The notes beneath the pieces are model-generated. The model had not been told where the DNA came from and ran no database searches. It saw nothing but the letters and a program-made list of their open reading frames with translations. The position numbers and the translations under genes were made by a program. A stretch of DNA of 5,405 nucleotides from Candidatus Zixiibacteriota bacterium (GTDB lineage: Bacteria > Zixibacteria > MSB-5A5 > GN15 > PGXB01): positions 423,828 to 429,232 of the forward strand of contig CP070766.1 of assembly GCA_020345705.1 (NCBI GenBank), in the 5' to 3' direction. Below are positions 1 to 5,405 of this stretch, one piece after another. Every line of letters begins with the position of its first letter. Within the stretch, counting starts at the first letter, position 1.

Positions 1-1
1 A

Positions 2-1771
2 GGCCGGCAATATAGAATCTACTGCCGCAGGAAAGGGAGCCCTGACGCCGAAGAGCAAATCATACTGGATGTCAACCGGCTGGCCGAGGGAAAAGAGTAT
101 ATGCATCTCGGCTTCCATAAGGTCAGTCCCGATCACAAACTGCTGGCCTATTCTACCGACGACAAGGGCAGTGAACGCCATACGCTCAGATTTAAAAATC
201 TTGAAACCGGTCAACTATTGCACGATGTTATCGACAGCGTCGCCTCCAGGGCCGAGTGGGCCAATGATAACAGGACTTTCTTCTACGCCGTCCGCGATGA
301 GGCCTGGCGGCCATACAGGCTGTACCGACACGTCTTGGGTACCGATGCCAGAGAGGACGTTCTTATCTTTCAGGAAGATGACGATGCCTATTGGCTGGAA
401 ATCTACAAAACCAAGAGTAAATCATACATCATGATTGAACTGGGCAGCGAAGAGACGAGCGAAGTCCGTTATCTGAGCGCCGATAAACCGGAGGGCAAGC
501 TGCGTCTCATTCATCCCCGGCAGCAGGGTATGAAATACCGGATTAGGCATCACGACAAGAATTTCTATATCCTGACCAACGAGAACGCCAAAAACTTCAA
601 GCTGATGGCCACCCTCGCGTCAAAGCCTTCTAGGAAAAATTGGAAGGAGGTCATACCTCACAGCTCCACGGTCAAGCTTGATGACTTTGAACTCTTCAAA
701 GATCATCTCGTTGTCTATCAGCGCGAGGGCGGTCTGAAAAAGATACGCATAAGAAACCTAAGTACAAAACAGGAACACGTCGTTGACTTCCCCGAGCCGG
801 CCTATTCGATATATCAGGAATGGAATCCCGACTTCAATTCTGACGTGGTCAGGTTCGAGTATGAATCGATGGTGACCCCGACCACGACCTATGATTATAA
901 CATGAACACCCGGGAAAGATTGCTGAAAAAGCGCCGGGAAGTCCTGGGAGGCTATAATCCGGATAATTATGTCACCGAGCGGATTTTTGCCGAAGCCGAC
1001 GATGGTGTCATGGTTCCCATTTCTCTTGTTCGTAAGAAAGGTCTCGCAAAGGATGGCCGCAATCCAACCCTGCTTTACGGGTACGGAGCTTATGGCGCGA
1101 GCAGTGACGCCGACTTTTCCTCTAATCTCTTGAGTCTCCTCGAACGGAATATTGTAATCGCCATAGCCCATGTTCGCGGCGGGGGCGAAATGGGCCGCTA
1201 CTGGTACGATGATGGGAAACTTCTGAAAAAGAAAAATACACTCGATGACTTTATCGCTTGTGCCGAGCACCTGATCCAGGAAGGCTATACCTCTTCCGAT
1301 CGTCTCGGCATTGAAGGCGTCAGTGCCGGGGGGCTTTTGATCGGCGCTGTGGTTAATATGAGACCTGATCTGTTCAAGTTTGTTATTGCCGGTGTTCCGT
1401 TCGTCGATGTCATGAACACCATGCTCGACGAAACGATTCCGTTAACCGTCATCGAATACGAGGAGTGGGGCAATCCCAACGAAAAAGAGTACTACGATTA
1501 CATGATGACGTATTCTCCCTATGACAACGTCAGCGCCCGGGCTTATCCCGATATGCTGGTCACCGCCGGGCTCAACGATACGCGCGTCCAGTACTGGGAA
1601 CCCGCCAAGTGGACGGCCCGGCTCAGAGCGTTGAAGACCGATGAAAATCGGTTGATTCTCAAGACCGACATGGGCGCCGGGCACGGGGGCGCCTCGGGAC
1701 GTTATGGAAGACTTAAGAGAATCGCGTTCGAATATGCTTTTGCCTTGGATATGCTGGGCATAAAAGACTGA
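2..1771 (+). CDS. ptrB: Oligopeptidase B (protease II, S9A serine peptidase), 5' end cut by window
   Basis: This serine peptidase of the prolyl oligopeptidase family cleaves short peptides after Arg or Lys. The frame is open from base 2, so the Met codon at 101 is internal; 589 residues are visible. Residues 1 to about 320 are the beta-propeller gate, and about 323-589 the alpha/beta-hydrolase domain. The catalytic triad is complete: Ser441 in GVSAGG (1322-1324), Asp526 in NDTRV (1577-1579) and His561 in GAGHGG (1682-1684). These lie exactly 91 residues before E. coli Ser532, Asp617 and His652, so roughly 90 N-terminal residues are missing. The residues known to set basic specificity are also kept: Asp369 and Asp371 (SDADFS; P2 site, E. 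coli 460/462) and Glu485 and Glu487 (EYEEWGNP; P1 site, 576/578). This distinguishes it from prolyl oligopeptidase proper. Any signal peptide lies outside the window, so location is unknown. The gene ends in TGA and is followed by its own terminator. No frameshift is seen. Confidence 0.96.
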   Translation, partial: GRQYRIYCRRKGSPDAEEQIILDVNRLAEGKEYMHLGFHKVSPDHKLLAYSTDDKGSERHTLRFKNLETGQLLHDVIDSVASRAEWANDNRTFFYAVRDEAWRPYRLYRHVLGTDAREDVLIFQEDDDAYWLEIYKTKSKSYIMIELGSEETSEVRYLSADKPEGKLRLIHPRQQGMKYRIRHHDKNFYILTNENAKNFKLMATLASKPSRKNWKEVIPHSSTVKLDDFELFKDHLVVYQREGGLKKIRIRNLSTKQEHVVDFPEPAYSIYQEWNPDFNSDVVRFEYESMVTPTTTYDYNMNTRERLLKKRREVLGGYNPDNYVTERIFAEADDGVMVPISLVRKKGLAKDGRNPTLLYGYGAYGASSDADFSSNLLSLLERNIVIAIAHVRGGGEMGRYWYDDGKLLKKKNTLDDFIACAEHLIQEGYTSSDRLGIEGVSAGGLLIGAVVNMRPDLFKFVIAGVPFVDVMNTMLDETIPLTVIEYEEWGNPNEKEYYDYMMTYSPYDNVSARAYPDMLVTAGLNDTRVQYWEPAKWTARLRALKTDENRLILKTDMGAGHGGASGRYGRLKRIAFEYAFALDMLGIKD

Positions 1772-1789
1772 AAGCACAAGTGAGGGGAC

Positions 1790-1826
1790 AAAGAGCGCAT
1801 CGAATTGCGGTGCGCTCTTTTTTTTT
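1790..1826 (+). terminator. Strong intrinsic terminator after oligopeptidase B
   Basis: A perfect 10-bp stem (AAAGAGCGCA at 1790-1799, TGCGCTCTTT at 1811-1820) can extend by two pairs and a wobble to leave a five-base AATTG loop. It runs straight into nine T residues (1818-1826). It starts 18 bases after the peptidase stop codon and lies between two convergent genes. Read on the - strand the hairpin is followed only by a short TTT, so it would terminate the opposing transcript less well. Confidence 0.93.
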
Positions 1827-1847
1827 GCCCGGCGATGATGCTGACGT

Positions 1848-2150
1848 CTATTCCATTTCCTCAACCCGTCTGATGTCTTCTCGGGCAAAAAAATACGGAA
1901 GGCTGTTTTCCACACCGCGTTCACGAGTGCAGACCAAAAAAACGGTTGACTCAAATATAGCGATGACCTCCTCCGGGGGTGTTCCCGGCTCAAGGTCTCG
2001 GTAACTTTTGCTGACCTCGATATGCATTTTGGGTAATTTCTGATGTGTCGGATTGACATAGAGAGACTTGATGTACTTCCGTCTGATCTTCACGCGCATA
2101 GATTCCTCCAGCCGCTTTCTCAATTTGTCGAGTTCATCCCTGGTCAGCAT
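1848..2150 (-). CDS. Small protein of unknown function downstream of CNB-aspartase
   Basis: I do not recognise this 100-residue protein. Residues 3-17 look like a charged amphipathic helix, and 19-28 form a strongly basic patch (RVKIRRKYIK). A short linker with prolines at 34 and 40 follows, then a strand-rich C-terminal half: HIEV at 43-46, VIAIFESTVFLVC at 62-74, and an acidic tail EDIRRVEEME. There is one Cys (74), no signal peptide and no membrane segment, so it is probably cytosolic. It begins 29 bases after the CNB-aspartase stop on the same strand and is likely co-transcribed. The ATG at 2148-2150 has no clear Shine-Dalgarno site, whereas Met18 (2097-2099) has GGAGGA just upstream, so the product may be only 83 residues. 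Coding status rests on the full-length open frame, its position in the operon, the terminator beyond it and plausible protein composition. The opposite-strand frame over the same stretch is shorter and ends before the gene does. Confidence 0.75.
   Translation of the reverse strand: MLTRDELDKLRKRLEESMRVKIRRKYIKSLYVNPTHQKLPKMHIEVSKSYRDLEPGTPPEEVIAIFESTVFLVCTRERGVENSLPYFFAREDIRRVEEME
2104..2109 (-). promoter_or_regulatory. Candidate ribosome binding site for an internal start of the small gene
   Basis: GGAGGA lies four bases before the Met18 codon (2097-2099) of the small unknown gene. It is the best Shine-Dalgarno match near that gene's 5' end and favours a start 17 codons downstream of the first ATG. 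Against this, it also encodes a plausible Glu-Glu pair inside a helix, so the match could come from coding sequence alone. Confidence 0.4.
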
Positions 2151-2179
2151 CGTGGTGAAGGCCCGTGATAATGCATCGC

Positions 2180-4054
2180 TTATTGATCGTTTCGTTTCTG
2201 CGGGGTGACCATCCGCTCCGGCGTCAGAAGTTTATCCAGCTCCTTTTTCGAGATGAGTTTTCTTTCCAGAACAATATCGTACACCCCGCGATTCGTTTCA
2301 AGCGCCTCCCTGGCCAGGTCCGTGCACACTTCGTAGCCCAGAACCGGAACCAGCGCCGTCACCGGACCGATATTGTTTTCAACCATCCTGCGGCAAATCT
2401 CCTCATTGGCGGTGATTCCCTCGACACAGCGATGCATCAGAGTCACCATGCCGTTCTTGAGCATCTCGATTGACTCGAATATTGAATGCGCTATCACCGG
2501 CTCCATGGTGTTCAATTCCAGCTGACCGGCTTCGGCGGCCATCGTCACCGTCAGATCGTTGCCTATCACTGTGAAGGCAACCTGGTTGACCACTTCGGGA
2601 ATCACCGGGTTGACCTTTCCCGGCATGATCGACGAGCCGGGCTGCATGGCGGGCAGATTGATTTCATTCAGCCCCGCCCGTGGCCCTGAAGACAAAAGCC
2701 TTAGATCGTTGGATAGCTTCGAGAGCTTGACCGCCAGCCTCTTCGTGGCCGAGGAGTACATGACAAAAGCGCCGGTGTCCTGGGTGGCTTCCACCAGGTT
2801 TGGCGCCAGAATGATGTCCAGACCGCTGATTTCACGCAGGTGGTTGATGACCCTTTCACCGTATCGCGGATCGGCGGCGATGCCCGTCCCGATGGCAGTT
2901 CCCCCGAGGTTGACCTCCAGAAACAGGCGGGCGTTCTGCGCCAGCCGTTCGATCTCCTCACCGAGCGTGATGGCGTAAGCTTCGAATGACTGTCCGAGCG
3001 TCATGGGAACCGCATCTTGAAGCTGGGTGCGGCCCATCTTGATGACGTGCGCGAATTGCCGCGACTTCTCTCTGAAGGCCGAAATAAGGTTTTTCAGAAC
3101 CTCTATCAGCTTTTCGTTGCTGTTTATGAGGGCAATGTGAAGCGCTGTCGGGTAAACGTCATTGGTCGATTGAGACAGGTTGACATGGTTGTTGGGGTGG
3201 CAGTGTTTGTAATCGCCCTTCTCATACCCCAGAATTTCCAGCGCCCGGTTGGCGATGACCTCGTTGGTGTTCATGTTGGTCGAGGTTCCGGCGCCCCCCT
3301 GAATCATGTCAACGACGAATTGTGAATGAAACCGGCCGTTGATGATTTCGGTGCAGGCCCGGATGATAGCCTCGGCGACCGGCTTCAAAAGAAGCCCCAG
3401 ATCAAAATTGGCCCTGGCCGCCGCCATTTTGACCATCGCCAGAGCTTCGATCAGAACGGGAAAGTGCGACAGGGAAATACCGCTGATATTAAAATTCTCA
3501 AGCGCCCGCAGGGTTTGAATGCCGTAGTAAAACTCATAGGGAACGTCGCGCTCGCCGAGCAGATCATGTTCTTTCCGGGTCCTCCCGGATACATATGTTG
3601 CCGCGATATTAACCACCCTGGTGCTGGTCTGGCGCATCCGGCGGGATATCACCCTGGCGACCCGGGAGAGTATCTTGGCGCCCGTAGCCGGTTGAGTTGA
3701 AAAGATGCGGGCAAACGTGTCACGGCTGATGGCAAAAACCGTTGTCTTTGACATCGCCCGTGCGGAAGTTGAGTGCGGGTATTCGTCCATCAGCGAGCCC
3801 TCACCGAGAAAATCATACTTCCCGAAAACCGAAAGACGTTTTTCCTCGCCGAATGGCGTTCGCTTGAAAAGCTCAACCTCGCCGCCGGCTATGATATAGA
3901 GATACTTCCGGGGGCTGTTTTCCTGGAAAAGGTACTCATTTTTCTTGAAGGTTTTCTCGTCAAAGTGCGACGTTATCAGTTCGGACTCCGCTTTGTCCAA
4001 ATCCCGGAATAGCTCTATCCGGCTGATGAATCGATCAACAGGTTCGGATGTCAT
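2180..4054 (-). CDS. aspA: Aspartate ammonia-lyase fused to an N-terminal cyclic-nucleotide-binding domain
   Basis: This 624-residue enzyme should convert L-aspartate to fumarate and ammonia in the cytosol. Residues ~14-130 form a CNB (CAP effector) domain: beta-roll with GGEVELF at 57-63, phosphate-binding cassette at 83-100, then a C-helix. A basic linker (~131-162, eight Arg) leads to an aspartase of normal length (163 to about 615; E. coli AspA is 478 in all). Lyase motifs are GGAGTSTNMNTNE (253-265), SQSTND (294-299), GRTQLQDA (341-348) and the signature GSSIMPGKVNP (473-483), with catalytic Ser474 and substrate-binding Lys480 and Asn482. GGAGTS, STND and GRTQ mark aspartase rather than fumarase, which has SGSGTQ, SSND and GRTH. 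No helix-turn-helix is present, so it is not a transcription factor. The ATG at 4052-4054 is preferred: GAGAGGG lies eight bases upstream, homology begins after it, and the promoter overlaps the longer TTG-start frame. Odd point: His94 replaces the Arg that binds cyclic phosphate in CAP. Aspartase call very sure; ligand unknown. Confidence 0.95.
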   Translation of the reverse strand: MTSEPVDRFISRIELFRDLDKAESELITSHFDEKTFKKNEYLFQENSPRKYLYIIAGGEVELFKRTPFGEEKRLSVFGKYDFLGEGSLMDEYPHSTSARAMSKTTVFAISRDTFARIFSTQPATGAKILSRVARVISRRMRQTSTRVVNIAATYVSGRTRKEHDLLGERDVPYEFYYGIQTLRALENFNISGISLSHFPVLIEALAMVKMAAARANFDLGLLLKPVAEAIIRACTEIINGRFHSQFVVDMIQGGAGTSTNMNTNEVIANRALEILGYEKGDYKHCHPNNHVNLSQSTNDVYPTALHIALINSNEKLIEVLKNLISAFREKSRQFAHVIKMGRTQLQDAVPMTLGQSFEAYAITLGEEIERLAQNARLFLEVNLGGTAIGTGIAADPRYGERVINHLREISGLDIILAPNLVEATQDTGAFVMYSSATKRLAVKLSKLSNDLRLLSSGPRAGLNEINLPAMQPGSSIMPGKVNPVIPEVVNQVAFTVIGNDLTVTMAAEAGQLELNTMEPVIAHSIFESIEMLKNGMVTLMHRCVEGITANEEICRRMVENNIGPVTALVPVLGYEVCTDLAREALETNRGVYDIVLERKLISKKELDKLLTPERMVTPQKRNDQ

Positions 4055-4062
4055 AACTGCCG

Positions 4063-4069
4063 CCCTCTC
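4063..4069 (-). promoter_or_regulatory. Ribosome binding site fixing the CNB-aspartase start
   Basis: GAGAGGG with an eight-base spacer precedes the ATG at 4052-4054. It decides between this start and an in-frame TTG at 4148-4150 that would add 32 residues. No comparable site fits the TTG, and that codon overlaps the -35 box of the predicted promoter. Confidence 0.8.
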
Positions 4070-4117
4070 TAAATTGCTCTCTGCCCGCCACCAATCGCAA
4101 TGAAACCATTCGGCGCT

Positions 4118-4146
4118 ATAATATATTGGATCACCGGAATTGGCAA
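4118..4146 (-). promoter_or_regulatory. Sigma70-like promoter for the CNB-aspartase operon
   Basis: The -35 box TTGCCA (4141-4146) and the -10 box TATTAT (4118-4123) each match consensus at five of six positions and are separated by the ideal 17 bases. Transcription would begin near 4111, leaving a leader of about 57 bases before the ATG at 4054. The match is by inspection only; a promoter of this quality is rare in GC-moderate coding sequence. Confidence 0.7.
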
Positions 4147-4152
4147 CCAATT
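4138..4152. repeat. 15-bp perfect inverted repeat over the -35 box (possible operator)
   Basis: AATTGG and CCAATT are perfect six-base arms around a three-base CAA spacer, covering the whole predicted -35 box of the CNB-aspartase promoter. Two further ATTGG/CCAAT half-sites lie at 4125-4129 and 4091-4095. The position suits a repressor site, but no known regulator consensus is recognised, and it does not match the CRP site (TGTGA-N6-TCACA). Confidence 0.4.
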
Positions 4153-4210
4153 ACATCGACCCGGCGAAAAATCGTCGGTCGGTCAGTGTTGCTGAATCAG
4201 GTCTGTCAAA

Positions 4211-4225
4211 GGGGCCCGGGGCCCC
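4211..4225 (-). terminator. GC-rich hairpin after the serine hydrolase gene, weak terminator candidate
   Basis: GGGGCC and GGCCCC form a six-bp all-GC stem around a three-base loop, 21 bases after the serine hydrolase stop. On the - strand it is followed only by TTTGACAG, so the U-tract is poor. It may slow or partly end transcription of the hydrolase gene before the next promoter. The rest of the roughly 190-base gap holds the promoter, the palindrome and a short direct repeat (CACACG twice, 4230-4245). Confidence 0.4.
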
Positions 4226-4246
4226 CGTCACACGTCTGCACACGAT

Positions 4247-5405
4247 TTATCTGGTGACTAATTTAATAATCTTGCTCCCGACTGTCTCGGCCGCGGGCGG
4301 GTCATAGTTGGACAGCACCGCCACCGTGTAACCCAGGTCGGGCAGAGTCTCAAAAAAGGCGTTGATTCCCGGGGCGCCGCCGTTATGCCCGATCGCCCGA
4401 TGACCACCGGGGAAACGCTCACCGAAGAGATACCCATATTTCTCTTCCGGGCCCATTTCGACTTTGCCGGTGGTGACGATTTCGGTGTACTCGGAGTCCA
4501 GCAGCTTGTATAAGTTAAGGGCATTGGCGAATTTCAGCAAATCCTCGACGGTGGAAAAACCGCCGCCGGCGGGGCCACCTTTCACGGTATGGGAAAAAAG
4601 ATTGTTCTTCCGGGCGTACGGTGAATCGCCCTGATTATGTTCCGCCTTCGTGTATCCGATCGCCAGATTGGGAATCGGCAAGTCCATCTCGTAGCAATCG
4701 GTATTGGTCATCCCGGCAGGCTCATAGATGTTTTTCCTCACGTATTCACAATAGTCCGTCCCCGTTATCCGCTCGATAATCAGTCCCAGCACAATCGGCC
4801 CGGAATTGCTGTAATGAAATCTCTCGCCCGGTTCGAAAAGCAGACTGTCATGCACGAACAGCGAACATATCTCGGCAACCGTCCTGATTGAAACCCATCC
4901 CTTGTCGGCCCCGGCCGCCCAGTAAGACTCCAGTCCTGAAGTATGGGTCAACAGATGGTAAATGGTGACTTTCTCGGCAACTTCTCTATTCGGATAATCG
5001 GGCAGATGCTTGACAACGGTATCATCGAACGAAAGCTTCCCCTCCTGCGCCAGGCGGGCGACGGCAATGGCGGTGAACATCTTGTTAGCCGAGCCGAGAT
5101 TGAACTTTGTATCGATTTTGTTGGGAACGTTGAATCGCTGGCTGGCCTGGCCGACTGCTTTCGTGAAGAATGGCCAGCCGTTCTTGGCAACAAGGACTGC
5201 CCCGGAAAATTTGTCCTCTTCGGCCAGCTTATCGACGAAGCTCTCGAGCCAGGCGGCTATTTCCTTGTCGGTCAGTTTGCCTTCCGGCAGAGGATAGCCG
5301 GGGTCTTCGCCGGGGCGAAACATGATCGCATTCAGTCCGTGGGGCGGCACCGGATCGAGATCGAACGTCAGATTGACCCACTCGAACATCTGAGGATCGA
5401 CCGCC
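4247..5405 (-). CDS. Beta-lactamase-fold serine hydrolase (PBP4*/class C-like), 5' end cut by window
   Basis: This belongs to the beta-lactamase family (Pfam PF00144), whose members include D-aminopeptidases, esterases and penicillin-binding-like proteins. Counting from the Met codon at 5387-5389, it has all three active-site motifs: nucleophile Ser100 and Lys103 in SANK (5081-5092), Tyr193 in YSN (4811-4813) and HNGG with His335 (4385-4387), the usual replacement for KTG in this family. LLTHTSGL at 147-154 is another hallmark. The hydrolase domain runs from about 40 to the C-terminus at 380 and looks complete. The frame stays open to the window edge, and residues 1-35, with PVPPHGLNAIMFRP, resemble the tail of an additional upstream domain rather than a signal peptide, so the true start lies outside. 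Substrate cannot be told; true beta-lactamase activity is unlikely but not excluded. Export is common in the family but cannot be judged here. No frameshift is seen. Confidence 0.92.
   Translation of the reverse strand, partial: AVDPQMFEWVNLTFDLDPVPPHGLNAIMFRPGEDPGYPLPEGKLTDKEIAAWLESFVDKLAEEDKFSGAVLVAKNGWPFFTKAVGQASQRFNVPNKIDTKFNLGSANKMFTAIAVARLAQEGKLSFDDTVVKHLPDYPNREVAEKVTIYHLLTHTSGLESYWAAGADKGWVSIRTVAEICSLFVHDSLLFEPGERFHYSNSGPIVLGLIIERITGTDYCEYVRKNIYEPAGMTNTDCYEMDLPIPNLAIGYTKAEHNQGDSPYARKNNLFSHTVKGGPAGGGFSTVEDLLKFANALNLYKLLDSEYTEIVTTGKVEMGPEEKYGYLFGERFPGGHRAIGHNGGAPGINAFFETLPDLGYTVAVLSNYDPPAAETVGSKIIKLVTR

Noticed and set aside
69..434. A 121-codon + strand frame at the left edge
   Set aside because: It overlaps the oligopeptidase B frame, which matches the family throughout, including upstream of the first visible Met.
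758..1270. A 170-codon open frame on the - strand inside the oligopeptidase B gene
   Set aside because: It is antisense to strongly conserved catalytic-domain sequence and has no recognisable protein features; it is a shadow frame.
1442..2059. A 205-codon - strand frame running across the terminator and the convergent gene ends
   Set aside because: It overlaps the 3' end of the peptidase, the terminator and the small gene in other frames, and has low-complexity, unlikely composition.
3017..3700. Two + strand frames (102 and 124 codons) antisense to the aspartase
   Set aside because: They lie opposite highly conserved aspartase motifs, have no family resemblance and arise from the codon bias of the real gene.
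4055..4150. A 32-residue N-terminal extension of the CNB-aspartase starting at TTG 4148-4150
   Set aside because: It lacks a ribosome binding site, has a Trp-rich unlikely composition and lies across the predicted -35 and -10 boxes, so most of it would not be transcribed.
4173..4184. Short tandem GTCG/GTCA-like run in the gap after the serine hydrolase
   Set aside because: Only about three four-base units; too short to call a repeat element or regulatory array.

Overview
This is a bacterial window with three complete or partial enzyme genes and one small gene of unknown function, tightly packed and of moderate GC content (a little above half by eye). All four read as ordinary bacterial coding sequence with Shine-Dalgarno-type sites, a sigma70-like promoter and an intrinsic terminator. 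I see no mobile element, tRNA, rRNA or CRISPR array. The lineage cannot be fixed from these genes. The mix of a bacterial oligopeptidase B, a beta-lactamase-fold serine hydrolase and a CNB-aspartase fusion would suit an uncultured Gram-negative environmental lineage (for example the FCB/Zixibacteria area), but that is a low-confidence guess.

Layout. From the left edge to 1771 on the + strand lies the 3' part of an oligopeptidase B (protease II, family S9A) gene. It lacks about 90 N-terminal codons because the window starts inside it, but has its complete catalytic domain. It ends at a strong intrinsic terminator (1790-1826). Facing it on the - strand are a 100-residue protein of unknown function (1848-2150) and, 29 bases upstream of that, a 624-residue protein (2180-4054) joining an N-terminal cyclic-nucleotide-binding (CNB) domain to a full-length aspartate ammonia-lyase. 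A good sigma70-like promoter (4118-4146) with an overlapping 15-bp palindrome precedes the fusion gene, so fusion and small gene probably form a two-gene operon. Further upstream, also on the - strand, is the 3' part of a penicillin-binding-protein/class C beta-lactamase-like serine hydrolase (4247-5405), cut by the right edge.

How the genes may relate. Oligopeptidase B cuts peptides after basic residues and aspartase turns L-aspartate into fumarate and ammonia, so both fit peptide and amino-acid catabolism; the shared role is inference, since they lie on opposite strands. The point of most interest is the CNB-aspartase fusion. A ligand-sensing domain normally found on transcription factors and kinases sits directly on a metabolic enzyme with no DNA-binding domain between, and its phosphate-binding cassette carries His where cAMP-binding members have Arg.
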